In this document: positions 28,962 through 38,757 of the stretch, one piece after another | Numbering within the stretch: position 1 is the first letter of the stretch | How the letters are laid out: each line of letters begins with the position of its first letter | Source of the DNA: Shewanella corallii | Lineage (GTDB): Bacteria; Pseudomonadota; Gammaproteobacteria; Enterobacterales; Shewanellaceae | Assembly: GCF_023349125.1 (NCBI RefSeq) | Contig: NZ_JAKIKT010000003.1 | Location: forward strand, 434,001-498,000 | Length of the DNA stretch: 64,000 bases | Reading direction: 5' to 3' | Made by a program: the position numbers and the translations under genes | The notes under the pieces: generated by a model | What the model was told of the DNA's origin: nothing | Seen by the model: the letters and a program-made list of their open reading frames with translations, nothing else | Database searches by the model: none

Positions 28962-29141
28962 TCAGGCTTGTTCCTGATACTCCTCAGCACGGTTTTCCAG
29001 CAGGACTGGAATGCCATCTTCAATTGGATAGGCCAGCTTATCCGCTTTGCAGATCAGCTTCTGATCTTCTTTTTGGTACTCCAGTTTGCCCTTGCACACA
29101 GGGCAAGCCACGATTTCCAGTAGTTTTTTATCGAACGCCAT
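28962..29141 (-). CDS. ycaR: Trm112/YcaR family small zinc-finger-like protein
   Basis: A 59-residue protein beginning [20 protein letters not shown]. The CPVC pair and the IEDGIPVLL motif define the UPF0434/Trm112 family. In eukaryotes Trm112 activates methyltransferases; the bacterial role is unclear. The second CxxC is reduced to a single Cys ([12 protein letters not shown]), as in E. coli YcaR. The ATG at 29141 follows AAGGAACC. An earlier start at 29201 lies inside lpxK. The start overlaps the lpxK end by 14 bp. The gene that follows in E. coli, kdsB, is not here. Confidence 0.88.
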   Translation of the reverse strand: MAFDKKLLEIVACPVCKGKLEYQKEDQKLICKADKLAYPIEDGIPVLLENRAEEYQEQA

Positions 29142-30141
29142 GGGTGGTTCCTTGTTTTCCCGCTTTTGCTGCCGCGACTTTTTGCAGCAGCTGTGTATCA
29201 AATTCTGGCGCTAGCTTGGCATCAACAGCCAGATACCACCAGTTTTGTTTTGCAAAACCGCGACACTTGATCGCATCTTTTTCTGTCATCAGTATCGGCA
29301 GGTCCTGTGACAGGGTATCAATATCCCCGGCAGTGAACGCCTGATGGTCGTTAAATGCTCTGGTCTTTACCAGCTCAAATCCCTGTTGCCTCAACGTGGT
29401 AAAGAAGCGTTCCGGATTGCCTATCCCCGCCATGGCGGCAACTTTATCGCCGGCGACAGGGGCATGGGAATTGTCACCCGCGGTCAACTCAACCAAGCCT
29501 GAGGGTTCCAAGGTCATAGCAAACTCACCAGCTTGCGCAGTGCCGCCATTACACAGGCGAAAATCCACACTGTCCAGACGCCATGGCCCTTCACGCAGCG
29601 GACCTGCCGGGATCAGCATACCGTTGCCAAATCGTCTTTCACCATCGATAAGGGTGATTTCGATATCCCGTCCCAGAGCATAGTGCTGCAGACCATCATC
29701 GCAGATCACCAAGTCCACATCGCCCTGCTTCAGCAAGGTTTCCAGGGCGGCAACCCGATTAGGTCCCACGACCATAGGCACCTGGGTACGAGCAAAGATC
29801 ATCGCTGGTTCATCACCGACATCTTTACTTGAGTGTTCAGGTGTGACGCGCAAAGGGGATTTAATCTCAGCGCCATAGCCCCGGCTGATCACCCCGGGCT
29901 TATATCCGGAGCGACGCAGAAGCTCAATCAGGTACAGGACTGTCGGCGTTTTACCGCTGCCACCAGCAGTAATATTGCCCACCACAATCACGGGAACCGG
30001 GCTGCGGTAGACGGGCTTAATGCCAAGGCGAAACAGGCTGCGGCGAACCGAAGAGATCAGGGCAAACAGCCAGGACAAAGGCCAGAAAACCCATTTCAGC
30101 CAATGTCCTTGGTACCAGATTTTATGAACGAATCGCTGCAT
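29128..30141 (-). CDS. lpxK: Tetraacyldisaccharide 4'-kinase
   Basis: Phosphorylates the 4'-position of lipid A disaccharide at the inner membrane, 337 residues. An N-terminal hydrophobic segment ([18 protein letters not shown]) comes before Walker A in [18 protein letters not shown] (about residues 56-73). [14 protein letters not shown] carries the catalytic Asp-Asp-Gly-x-Gln-His signature. The start directly follows the msbA stop, so the two are co-transcribed. Confidence 0.96.
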   Translation of the reverse strand: MQRFVHKIWYQGHWLKWVFWPLSWLFALISSVRRSLFRLGIKPVYRSPVPVIVVGNITAGGSGKTPTVLYLIELLRRSGYKPGVISRGYGAEIKSPLRVTPEHSSKDVGDEPAMIFARTQVPMVVGPNRVAALETLLKQGDVDLVICDDGLQHYALGRDIEITLIDGERRFGNGMLIPAGPLREGPWRLDSVDFRLCNGGTAQAGEFAMTLEPSGLVELTAGDNSHAPVAGDKVAAMAGIGNPERFFTTLRQQGFELVKTRAFNDHQAFTAGDIDTLSQDLPILMTEKDAIKCRGFAKQNWWYLAVDAKLAPEFDTQLLQKVAAAKAGKQGTTHGVR

Positions 30142-31965
30142 TTAGCTTCCAAATTGCATCTGATACAGCTTGGCGTACATACCACCGTGTTCCAGCAGGG
30201 ATGCATGGTTACCGGCTTCAACTATCTTGCCCTGCTCCACCACCAGAATCTTGTCGGCGCTTTCAATAGTCGACAGTCTGTGCGCAATAACCACAGAGGT
30301 ACGGTTATGACGCAGATTATCCAGCCCCTGTTGAATTGCCTTTTCAGACTCAGTATCCAGAGCAGAGGTTGCCTCATCGAGGATCAGTACAGGTGCATCT
30401 CGCAATATCGCACGTGCGATAGCGATACGCTGACGCTGCCCGCCGGACAGCAGTACACCGTTCTCACCCACCATGGTGTCCAGCCCTTCCGGCAACTGCT
30501 CAATAAACTCCATGGCGTGAGCAAGTTTGGCGGCATTAACTATCTGCTCACGGGTTACATCGCCTGGATAGGCATAGGCGATATTGTTAGCAATGGTATC
30601 GTTAAACAGGGTCACCTGCTGAGACACCAGCGCCACCTGCGAACGCAGATTCTTAAGGTCGTAATCGTAGATGCTTGCGCCATCCAGTTTGATACTGCCC
30701 TGTTCCAAACCTATATAGAAACGGGTGATCAGACTGGCAATGGTTGACTTTCCTGAGCCGGAACGTCCCACCAGCGCCAGGGTTTCACCGGGCTTAACCT
30801 CGAAATCTATATGTTCGAGGGCAAGCCTGTCCTGCTCTGGGTAGCGGAAGGAGACATCCTGGAACTGCAACAGGCCTTTGACACGGTCAGCCTTATGGGT
30901 ACCAAAATCTGGCTCAGGCTCAGTATCCAGCAGCTCAAAAACTGCGGTACAGGCAGCAATACCACGCTGGAACTCGGCATTGACCCGGGTCAGGTTTTTG
31001 ATGGGTTGCAACATGGCCAGCATGGCACCCAGGATGGTAGCGAAAGTACCGGCAGTCAGCTCAGTTTTCATGCTGTCCAGGCTGGCAGCATAAAGCACAA
31101 AGGCCAGCGCGAAGGAACCGATAATCATAATGGTTGGCTGGCTTATTGCCTGAGCCACAGCCAGCTTCATATTCTGCTGGCGGTTACGATTATTGATCTG
31201 GGCAAAGCGGTTAGATTCAGTTTCCTGGCCACCAAAGGCCAGCACGTTTTTGTGTCCTTTCACCATCTGCTCTGTGGTGGCGGTTACCCCGCCCATGGCA
31301 GACTGAATTTCCCGGGAAACCTTGCGGAAGCGGCGGCTCACCACAGTCATCACCAGCCCCATCATAGGACCGATCACCAGAATACAAAGGGACAGTTTCC
31401 AGGAATACCAGAACATCAGAGCCAACATGCCGATTACGGTAACACTGTCGCGCACAATAGAGATCAAGGCACTGCCCGATGCACGGGCGATTTGTTCGGT
31501 ATCAAAGGTCACGCGGGAGATCAGGTTACCCGAGTTTTCACGGTCGATATAGCTGACCGGTAAGCTCAGGTAATGCTCAAACACCTGCTGACGCATCTTC
31601 ATGATCAGCTGAGCACTCATATAAGAGATGCTGTAGGTCGAGACAAAGTTGGCCAGTCCACGAAGAGTGAACAGACCTATCACAACGAAAGGAGCCAGAG
31701 TCAACACATCACTACTGGCCTGGAAACCACCGTTTGAGACCACATCCATGGCACCGCCCATACCGGGCATACTGGATGCAGAGCTTGCCTGACCGGCAAA
31801 ACCTTCATCGATAAATGGTTTGATAAAGGCAATAAAGGTCGCGTCGACAAGGCCATAGGTGATAAGTCCGGCAACCGCCATGGCAAACATGCCTTTCATC
31901 GGAGTGATGTACCCCATCAGGCGTTTAAATACGGTCCAGACTTCATTTTTCTCAGCAGTGCTCAT
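30142..31965 (-). CDS. msbA: Lipid A export ABC transporter MsbA
   Basis: A homodimeric half-transporter of 607 residues that flips lipid A-core across the inner membrane. Six membrane helices occupy about residues 1-345. Walker A is GRSGSGKST, the signature is LSGGQRQRIAIARA, and Walker B is VLILDEATSALD. The protein is about 25 residues longer than E. coli MsbA. The extra part is a Ser/Met/Gly-rich loop (SSASSMPGMGGAMD) between the first two helices (about residues 60-90), on the periplasmic side. It lies between comEC and lpxK in the classical order. Confidence 0.96.
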   Translation of the reverse strand: MSTAEKNEVWTVFKRLMGYITPMKGMFAMAVAGLITYGLVDATFIAFIKPFIDEGFAGQASSASSMPGMGGAMDVVSNGGFQASSDVLTLAPFVVIGLFTLRGLANFVSTYSISYMSAQLIMKMRQQVFEHYLSLPVSYIDRENSGNLISRVTFDTEQIARASGSALISIVRDSVTVIGMLALMFWYSWKLSLCILVIGPMMGLVMTVVSRRFRKVSREIQSAMGGVTATTEQMVKGHKNVLAFGGQETESNRFAQINNRNRQQNMKLAVAQAISQPTIMIIGSFALAFVLYAASLDSMKTELTAGTFATILGAMLAMLQPIKNLTRVNAEFQRGIAACTAVFELLDTEPEPDFGTHKADRVKGLLQFQDVSFRYPEQDRLALEHIDFEVKPGETLALVGRSGSGKSTIASLITRFYIGLEQGSIKLDGASIYDYDLKNLRSQVALVSQQVTLFNDTIANNIAYAYPGDVTREQIVNAAKLAHAMEFIEQLPEGLDTMVGENGVLLSGGQRQRIAIARAILRDAPVLILDEATSALDTESEKAIQQGLDNLRHNRTSVVIAHRLSTIESADKILVVEQGKIVEAGNHASLLEHGGMYAKLYQMQFGS

Positions 31966-32000
31966 GAGGAAATCATACTGTTGACAACAAAAGCGCCATT

Positions 32001-34316
32001 CTACCCCCCTTTTTTTGCCACTCCAAACTCAAACCGTCTATTGTACCAAAAAGGCGCCATATCTGCTCGATAACTGAACACCCGCCAGTTTTTTTCAGCC
32101 GGCTCAATCACAAAGCTGATTTGCCCGAGCTCACCGGAAGTCAGCGTTCGCACACCCGCCTGCTGGTACCGGGCGACAACATCCGGCTTGGGAAACCCAT
32201 ACTGATTGCGATAACCCGCGGCGAACAATGCAATATCCGGACTGACGGACTCAATAAACTCCCGGGATGAAGAGGTTCTGCTGCCATGGTGAGGCGCGAC
32301 CAAAATACTGCTGCTTAACGCGACGCCAGAGCCCAACAAACTGGCCTCAGCTTTAGCCTCAATATCTCCGGGCAGTAATACACTGAATTGGTCATCACTG
32401 ATTCTGAGTACGCAGGAGCCATCATTATCATCTGAAGGTGCAGATGGCCCCAGAATCTCAATTTCCAGATACTGCCAACTCAGCTGTTGAGGACGGCAAT
32501 TAATGACAGCATTGGGCCAGCTGTCGCTGATAACGTTGGCATCAGGAAATCTCTGCAATATCCTGTCTGCACCACCTGCGTGGTCGTTATCACCATGACT
32601 CACTACCAGATAATCAAGATGGTTCAATCCGCGGTCGTCGATAAAGGGCAATATGGTGCGGGCCGCATACGTAAAGTCACCATAGGCAGCCCCGGTGTCG
32701 TATAAGATGAATCTGTCATTTCGGGATACCAGCACAGACAAGCCCTGCCCCACATCAAGCAGGTGTACCTGCCAGCTCGAGCTTGATTGCATCTGTGGAG
32801 TCAGTTGGATGAGCAGCCATTGGGCAGCTGCTACAACCACCGGCAGTGCAGGGATAAATGCCAACATTCGCCACCCGGGCGCCCGCCACCATATGACAGC
32901 AGCGCATACTATGACGGATAATGCCCACTGCCATTGTCCCGGGACATTCAGCAGCACAGCAGGCCAGCTATTACTTTGCTCCAGTAGCCAGGTAAAAGGG
33001 GTAAGTCCCCACTGCGCGGGAAACAGTGGCCAAACCGCATCAACACCAATTAACGCCAGCAGATAGGCCACAATCCCCCCGAGCAAAGCAGCTGGAATTA
33101 CCAGCAAACTAAACCAGGGCACCATCAGCAGATTGACCACCATACTGTAAGGACTGAGAGAGCCAAAAATCAGTGCCTGTACGATACCAAGCCCCAACGA
33201 AAGCAGCAGTTGCAACCTGATAACCCCCAGTACCAGCTGTTTTATCCCGGACTTCCTCTCCAGAGGCGATTCGCCTTTCGCTCCGAGAGCTAACAAAATG
33301 ATAGCCAGCGCACTGAAGGATAACCAAAACCCTGCCCCCAATGGCGACACAGGGTCGACCAACAACACCAGAGCCATAGCATAGAGCAACCTTTCCCAGG
33401 CCGAAGCGTAGCGGGTACTCACCATCAACAGCAGCACCATTAGTAGCATCACCAGCGCCCGGGTTGTGGGCAAAGCAAAACCGGCAAGCCCGGCATATAC
33501 GCCAGCGCCACAGGCCGCCAAAGAGATGGCAACGACTTGGTTTCGCCGGGACTCTGAGGGCAGCAAACGGTTTAACGTCAAGCTGGCCAACAGATAAATC
33601 CAGCCGCTGACCACACTCAGATGCAAACCGGAAATCGCAATCAGGTGACTTGTGCCCGTCTGCCTTAACTCTTGCCATCTCTCATCTGATACCAGGCTTC
33701 TGTCCCCCAGAAGCAGGGCCAGCAAAATATCCCCCGATGCCATGGACGAGATATCGGACTTGAGATGCACCAACACAGACTCAGGGGCATCACTTATCAG
33801 AGTGGCTTCAGTAACCCGACCTTTAGCTATAATGTGGCGGCTGATAAAGTATTTCTGTTGATTGAACCCTCCCTGATTCATCACAGAGGTAATCGCCTTG
33901 GGTTTGACCTCCAGCAGCCATACCTGACCGGGTTTCACGTTTGGAGGTTTGGGCCAGCTCAGGCGCATTCCAGGTCGTAATGGCCAATAGCTTTCAGGTC
34001 CAATCAGGCGGATATTCGCCCCTATCCAGTCGCCCTCACCCGATACAAGTGATATGATCTCGCCCCGCACCTGCACCCGGCCTGACTGCTGATATTGATA
34101 TTGGTCAGCCAGTGTCTGTATTGGCAGGTCAAACAGCAAAGTGATATACCCGCTAAAATAGATGACAGCGAAGAGCGAACCTGAAATCAGGGGCTGTCGT
34201 TTACATGTCAACAAAGCAAGGCAGAATAGTCCGGGCAACCAGACAAGCCCGGGGAGATCAGGCCACAGGACAGTGGAAATCAGGGTGAGACAAAACCCGA
34301 ACAGGAAATAGTTCAT
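32001..34316 (-). CDS. comEC: DNA internalization competence protein ComEC/Rec2
   Basis: A 771-residue inner-membrane channel for single-stranded DNA uptake. It has an N-terminal OB-like DUF4131 region, a multi-helix competence domain (GTSHLIAISGLHLSVVSGW near residue 225), and a C-terminal metallo-beta-lactamase domain. The latter contains VSHGDNDHAGGADRIL (HxDxDH metal motif) and APHHGSRTSS. E. coli has the same gene (ycaI) before msbA. The start is only 32 bp from the divergent DUF2062 gene, so its promoter must overlap that region. Confidence 0.93.
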   Translation of the reverse strand: MNYFLFGFCLTLISTVLWPDLPGLVWLPGLFCLALLTCKRQPLISGSLFAVIYFSGYITLLFDLPIQTLADQYQYQQSGRVQVRGEIISLVSGEGDWIGANIRLIGPESYWPLRPGMRLSWPKPPNVKPGQVWLLEVKPKAITSVMNQGGFNQQKYFISRHIIAKGRVTEATLISDAPESVLVHLKSDISSMASGDILLALLLGDRSLVSDERWQELRQTGTSHLIAISGLHLSVVSGWIYLLASLTLNRLLPSESRRNQVVAISLAACGAGVYAGLAGFALPTTRALVMLLMVLLLMVSTRYASAWERLLYAMALVLLVDPVSPLGAGFWLSFSALAIILLALGAKGESPLERKSGIKQLVLGVIRLQLLLSLGLGIVQALIFGSLSPYSMVVNLLMVPWFSLLVIPAALLGGIVAYLLALIGVDAVWPLFPAQWGLTPFTWLLEQSNSWPAVLLNVPGQWQWALSVIVCAAVIWWRAPGWRMLAFIPALPVVVAAAQWLLIQLTPQMQSSSSWQVHLLDVGQGLSVLVSRNDRFILYDTGAAYGDFTYAARTILPFIDDRGLNHLDYLVVSHGDNDHAGGADRILQRFPDANVISDSWPNAVINCRPQQLSWQYLEIEILGPSAPSDDNDGSCVLRISDDQFSVLLPGDIEAKAEASLLGSGVALSSSILVAPHHGSRTSSSREFIESVSPDIALFAAGYRNQYGFPKPDVVARYQQAGVRTLTSGELGQISFVIEPAEKNWRVFSYRADMAPFWYNRRFEFGVAKKGG

Positions 34317-34348
34317 ACGAGATACAGTAAAGACAGTAAATTCAGCCT

Positions 34349-34873
34349 ATGCCAAAAAAACTGCTCGAACGATTTATCCCCAAACCGGAAACACTGAAGC
34401 AACACAAGCATTTAAAAATGTTTGGTAGCCTTCTGCACAACACTAATCTCTGGGTGCTCAACCGCAAGTCTGTACCGGGTGCGTTTGCAATTGGTCTGTT
34501 CAGTGCCTGGATGCCCATTCCGTTTCAAATGGTGCTGGCTGCGGCGCTGGCGATTTTCTTCAGGGTTAATGTCCCTGTCTCTGTGGCACTGGTATGGATT
34601 ACCAACCCTATCACCATGCCAGTAATGTTCTATCTGGCTTATCTTGTTGGCGCCAGTCTCCTGGGGATAGACGCCAGCACTTTTCACTTTGAAGCCTCAT
34701 GGGCCTGGCTTAAAGCCTCTTTGACCACTATTGGCCCAAGCTTCTTGCTGGGATGCGCTGTCATGGCTATTACCTGGGCTGCTGTCGGTTATTTTATCCT
34801 GCGCAGCCTGTGGAAATACGCCACCATGCTCAAATGGCAGAACAGGCGTAACAAGGCAGCCGCAAACAAATAA
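34349..34873 (+). CDS. DUF2062 domain membrane protein
   Basis: A 174-residue protein with a basic N-terminus (MPKKLLERFIPKPETLKQHK). It has three hydrophobic segments, containing GAFAIGLFSAWMPIPFQMVLAAALA and the DUF2062 signature NPITMPVMFYLAYLVG near residue 90. The function is unknown. It is monocistronic, divergent from comEC, and followed by a terminator. Confidence 0.85.
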   Translation: MPKKLLERFIPKPETLKQHKHLKMFGSLLHNTNLWVLNRKSVPGAFAIGLFSAWMPIPFQMVLAAALAIFFRVNVPVSVALVWITNPITMPVMFYLAYLVGASLLGIDASTFHFEASWAWLKASLTTIGPSFLLGCAVMAITWAAVGYFILRSLWKYATMLKWQNRRNKAAANK

Positions 34874-34881
34874 TGACCATC

Positions 34882-34909
34882 AAAAAGCCGGGATTAACCC
34901 GGCTTTTTT
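34882..34909. terminator. Bidirectional terminator between the DUF2062 gene and lolE
   Basis: Stem GCCGGG with CCCGGC, flanked by A5 and T6. It lies between two convergent stops. Confidence 0.88.
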
Positions 34910-34921
34910 CTGTTTGAATTC

Positions 34922-36172
34922 TTACCGACCGGACAAGGCCCTTGCCGGCATAATCTTACTGGCTTTAAACGCAGGATAAAGTGTTGCAATCAGGCTCATC
35001 AACAATGCCATTCCCAACACCAGCACCACATCTGAAAGCTCAAGCTGTGATGGCAGGAAATCAATAAAATAGATGTCTCCCGCCAGCAACTGCACAGAAA
35101 ACAGGGATTCAATCCCCTTGGCAATGCTGCTCAGGTTGATGGCGACCAAAGTACCTATTGTCCCACCCAGCAGGCACCCCAGAATTCCGTTAAGCGCCCC
35201 CTGAACCACAAAAATAGTCATCACGGCGCCCCGGCGCACACCCATTGTCATCAGGATGGCAATTTCTGACGCCTTGTCTCTGACAGCCATCACCAGAGTA
35301 GACACGATATTGAAACAGGCGACCGCAATGACCAGAGCCAGCACCAGATACATCACCACGCGCACCAACTGAATATCCTGATACAGGTGCCCCTGCGTCC
35401 GGGTCCAGTCATTCATATACAGGTATTGATCCTGCTTAAAGCCCAGCTCGCGGATCAGCGATGGGGCCATAAACACATCGTCGACCTTAATGCGCAACCC
35501 GGTCACCGAATCTCCCATATTCAGCAGACCTGCAGCATACGCCATGGGGATATAAGCATTGGCAAGTTCGAGTTCACCACCAAGCTTAAAGGTCCCTGTG
35601 ATCACAAATCTGTGGCTTTTAGCGCCCCCCAGCCGGGTACTTTGACCATTGCTGACACTGGGCACATAAAGGGACAACTTGTCGCCTATCTTTAACCCCA
35701 GCTTACGCATCAGCCCTTCACCAAGCACAATATGATTCTTATCACTCTCCAGTGATTGCCAGGCTTGGGGAGACATATAATCGCGGATTACCGACACTTC
35801 AGGCTCAAATCTGGTATCAATGCCGGTCACCGCCAATCCCTGAAAACCACCAGGCTTCTGCACCAAGCCTTCGATTCGGATAAATGGGGCAGCGCCAGAG
35901 ACCCCCGGAATCACCAGCGCAGACTGCAGCATGCCAGGCCAGTTATGAACAGGTTCAGCCGCGCCAATCAATTCACCATGGGGAACCACGCCGAGAAAGC
36001 GATTTTGCAACTCACGCTCAAAACCGTTCATGGCGGAAAGTACGATAATCAGAACCGCTACGCCCAGAGAAATACCCGCCGTAGAGGCAAAAGAGATAAA
36101 ACTGATAAAACCGTTGGCCTGCCGGGCACGGTAAAAACGCCAACCAATCCAAAAGCCCATCAAGGATTTCAT
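34922..36172 (-). CDS. lolE: Lipoprotein-releasing ABC permease LolE
   Basis: A membrane subunit of LolCDE, which extracts outer-membrane lipoproteins from the inner membrane and passes them to LolA. It has 416 residues. One N-terminal helix (SFASTAGISLGVAVLIIVLSAMNGFE) is followed by a large periplasmic domain (about 50-270) and three C-terminal helices. LolC and LolE are paralogous. The third gene of the C-D-E order is called LolE. The ATG overlaps the lolD stop by 4 bp. Confidence 0.92.
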   Translation of the reverse strand: MKSLMGFWIGWRFYRARQANGFISFISFASTAGISLGVAVLIIVLSAMNGFERELQNRFLGVVPHGELIGAAEPVHNWPGMLQSALVIPGVSGAAPFIRIEGLVQKPGGFQGLAVTGIDTRFEPEVSVIRDYMSPQAWQSLESDKNHIVLGEGLMRKLGLKIGDKLSLYVPSVSNGQSTRLGGAKSHRFVITGTFKLGGELELANAYIPMAYAAGLLNMGDSVTGLRIKVDDVFMAPSLIRELGFKQDQYLYMNDWTRTQGHLYQDIQLVRVVMYLVLALVIAVACFNIVSTLVMAVRDKASEIAILMTMGVRRGAVMTIFVVQGALNGILGCLLGGTIGTLVAINLSSIAKGIESLFSVQLLAGDIYFIDFLPSQLELSDVVLVLGMALLMSLIATLYPAFKASKIMPARALSGR

Positions 36173-36861
36173 GCACTCGCCTCATCAGGCACGATCAGGC
36201 CGTCATGCATTCGAACCCGGCGGTCCATTCTGGCAGCCAGTTGGTTATCATGGGTCACCACCACAAAGGCGATCCCCAGTTGTGATGCCAGATCCCGAAT
36301 GAGCTGATAAACCGCTTCACCACTGACGGCGTCCAGGTTACCGGTTGGCTCATCGGCCAGCACCACCCGGGGTTGATTGATCAAGGCCCTGGCAATGGCA
36401 ACACGCTGACGTTCACCACCTGAAAGTTCAGATGGCGCATGTTTACCCCTGTGTCCAAGCCCGACTTTCTCAAGCAACTCCTGAGCCTTTTCCATCGCCT
36501 GCTTGCGCCTGGTACCGGCTATCAGCGCTGGCATTGCCACATTCTCCAACGCGGAGAATTCAGGCAACAGATGATGAAACTGATAAATAAATCCAAGCTC
36601 AAGGTTACGTACCTGAGCCTGTCTTGCCGCATCCAGGCTGAACAGCTCCTCTTCACCCAGCCAAACCTCACCACCACAGGGGGTATCCAGGGTACCGAGA
36701 ATATGCAGCAGGGTACTTTTGCCTGAACCTGAACTGCCGACAATGGCCAGCTGTTCCCCCTGGCGCACCTCAAGGGTGACACCTTTAAGCACGGGAGTTT
36801 CTGCCGCACCATCACGATAGGTTTTGGTTATATTGCTGCAGCGCAGCACAACTTCCTGCAT
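36169..36861 (-). CDS. lolD: Lipoprotein-releasing ABC ATPase LolD
   Basis: The ATPase of LolCDE, 230 residues. Walker A is GSSGSGKST (about residues 42-50), the Q-loop has GFIYQFHHLLPEF, and the signature is LSGGERQRVAIARAL. Walker B is VVLADEPTGNLD. The start at 36861 (MQEVVLRCSNITKTY) aligns with E. coli MNKILLQCDNLCKRY. It has GAGAAGAG just upstream. A second ATG at 36879 would overlap lolC. Confidence 0.94.
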   Translation of the reverse strand: MQEVVLRCSNITKTYRDGAAETPVLKGVTLEVRQGEQLAIVGSSGSGKSTLLHILGTLDTPCGGEVWLGEEELFSLDAARQAQVRNLELGFIYQFHHLLPEFSALENVAMPALIAGTRRKQAMEKAQELLEKVGLGHRGKHAPSELSGGERQRVAIARALINQPRVVLADEPTGNLDAVSGEAVYQLIRDLASQLGIAFVVVTHDNQLAARMDRRVRMHDGLIVPDEASA

Positions 36862-36871
36862 TTTCTCTTCT

Positions 36872-38104
36872 CTATTCATACCTCAGGGCTCCGGCCGGCT
36901 GTACTCTGGCGGCTCGTAATGCCGGATAAAGTGTCGCCAGCAGGCTGACTACCAGGGTGCCCACGGCAATCCAAACCAATTGGGGAACACTCAACTGAGC
37001 GGGCAACATGGTACCGGCCCCAAGAATCGCTATCCCCAGGGAGCTGAGCACAGTATTGATATTCAGGGTCACCAGTACCCCGGCCCCAAGACCCAGTATC
37101 AGGCCAATCAGGGCGTTCAGGCTCCCCTGAAACATAAAGATCGCCATCACCTGGCCATGGGTCATGCCCTGGGTCTTCAGTACAGCGACATCAGAGGTCT
37201 TGTCCACCACCATCATCACCAGTGCGGAAACGATATTAAAGGCGGCCACGGCAATGATCAGACTCAGCATCAGGGACATCATGTTCTTTTCCATCTTCAC
37301 CGCACTGAACAGATGACCATAGTCCTGTCGCCAGTCACTGACCTGCACTTTAATGCCCAACTTGTCCGCTACCGCCCTGACTTCAGCTGCCAGCGCGGGC
37401 GCATTGAAAGGATCGACCAGGTACAGCCTTAACTTATCGACACCATCCGCAGACTTGCGCATGAGTCGTCGCGCATCCTGATATTGAACATAAGCCACGG
37501 AAGCATCCACCTGAGAGCCCATCTCAAACAGGCCACTGACGGTGAATTTTCTTTGACTGGGCACCGGCCCCAACGGCGAATAAACCACGCCCTCGCCACT
37601 GAGAATGCGCACCTTATCCCCCGGGACCACTCCCAGAGTTTGAGCCAGTTGGCTGCCGAGGATGACGTGATACTCCCCCGCCTCAAGGCTGGAGAATGAA
37701 CCTGCATAGGTATGACGGGCAACATCTGAGACAGTGCGTATCTGTTCCGGATAGACGCCATACAGTTGCACGGCCGCGATATTGGATGGTGACTGCAACA
37801 TGGCCTGGGTTGATGCGCTGTCAACCACAGCCTTGACGCCCTGTATCTCTGACAAGGCTTTGCGCAATGATTCCGGCTGGGTGAAACCTTCAGCAGCAGA
37901 GACAGTCAACTGAGGCACAGCCCCAAGGATCCGTTGCTTCAGCTGTCCCTCCAGACCGTTCATGACACTGGATACAATAATCAGGGCAGCTACACCCAGA
38001 AAGATGCCACTGACGGCAAAAAAGGTAATAAAAGAGGCAAAGGCATTGGCCTTGCGGGCGCGCCAGTAGCGATAACCGATAAAAAATGGTGTGGAGAAGT
38101 TCAT
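36872..38104 (-). CDS. lolC: Lipoprotein-releasing ABC permease LolC
   Basis: The first gene of lolCDE, 410 residues. It has the same four-helix layout as LolE and begins FFIGYRYWRARKANAFASFI, typical of the family. The periplasmic domain (about 50-265) is where LolC recruits LolA through a hook in E. coli. The upstream 83 bp are shared with a divergent PilZ-like gene and must hold the lol promoter. Confidence 0.93.
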   Translation of the reverse strand: MNFSTPFFIGYRYWRARKANAFASFITFFAVSGIFLGVAALIIVSSVMNGLEGQLKQRILGAVPQLTVSAAEGFTQPESLRKALSEIQGVKAVVDSASTQAMLQSPSNIAAVQLYGVYPEQIRTVSDVARHTYAGSFSSLEAGEYHVILGSQLAQTLGVVPGDKVRILSGEGVVYSPLGPVPSQRKFTVSGLFEMGSQVDASVAYVQYQDARRLMRKSADGVDKLRLYLVDPFNAPALAAEVRAVADKLGIKVQVSDWRQDYGHLFSAVKMEKNMMSLMLSLIIAVAAFNIVSALVMMVVDKTSDVAVLKTQGMTHGQVMAIFMFQGSLNALIGLILGLGAGVLVTLNINTVLSSLGIAILGAGTMLPAQLSVPQLVWIAVGTLVVSLLATLYPALRAARVQPAGALRYE

Positions 38105-38187
38105 TGGCCCCTGGCGGCTAAACTTGCTAAATCAAAGGAATGGGCACGATAATAGGTGGAATACCGGCATAAATAAAGAGGCAAGCC

Positions 38188-38757
38188 TTGATATCCTCAG
38201 ACAATTCATACTTTAACGTGCCTCACGAATTCACGGCCTACCTGGAACCCTGGCAGCAGGAGTCGCTGCCGGACGAAACCGCTCTGAAAGAGATGCAGTC
38301 AGTGGGTTTGAAACTGATCACTGAAGTTAAAGAGTTGGAAAACGCCTGCCTGCTGCAATTGCGGAATCTGGATAATGAAGCCAAAGCTGTCGTGGATTTT
38401 CTTAAACTACAGTCCCGTAAAGTGGATCTGGTTCTGCAATACGTACTGGAAAAAGAGACTCAGCATGGACAAAAGCACCCGGGGCTGAGCTTCGGTGGCA
38501 GCGGGTTTACCATCTCATCGGCAACACCTTTGACTGTCGGCCAGCAGTTTAAAACCACACTCTATATCCGCGAAGAGCTAATCAACATCCTGTGTATCGC
38601 GACAGTCATAGCAACCAGCAGCGAAGATGGCGTTCACCGAGGCCAGCTTGAATACAGTGCCATTCTGGAGTCAGATATCGAGCAATTGGTACAGGCGAGC
38701 CTGAGAGTCCAGCAGAAACAACTCAGAGCCAGAAAACAGGCTCAGGCGGGCAGCTAG
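38188..38757 (+). CDS. PilZ-like domain protein
   Basis: A 189-residue soluble protein. The first 100 residues are helical (VGLKLITEVKELENACLLQL...). The second part (LSFGGSGFTISSATPLTVGQQF) has the GxSxxGxxF-like strand of PilZ domains, but no clear RxxxR c-di-GMP loop before it. The start is a TTG preceded by AAAGAGG seven bases away; no ATG is nearby. It converges on and overlaps the acetyltransferase gene by 4 bp. The fold call is from pattern only; it may be a degenerate PilZ that does not bind c-di-GMP. Confidence 0.6.
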   Translation: MISSDNSYFNVPHEFTAYLEPWQQESLPDETALKEMQSVGLKLITEVKELENACLLQLRNLDNEAKAVVDFLKLQSRKVDLVLQYVLEKETQHGQKHPGLSFGGSGFTISSATPLTVGQQFKTTLYIREELINILCIATVIATSSEDGVHRGQLEYSAILESDIEQLVQASLRVQQKQLRARKQAQAGS

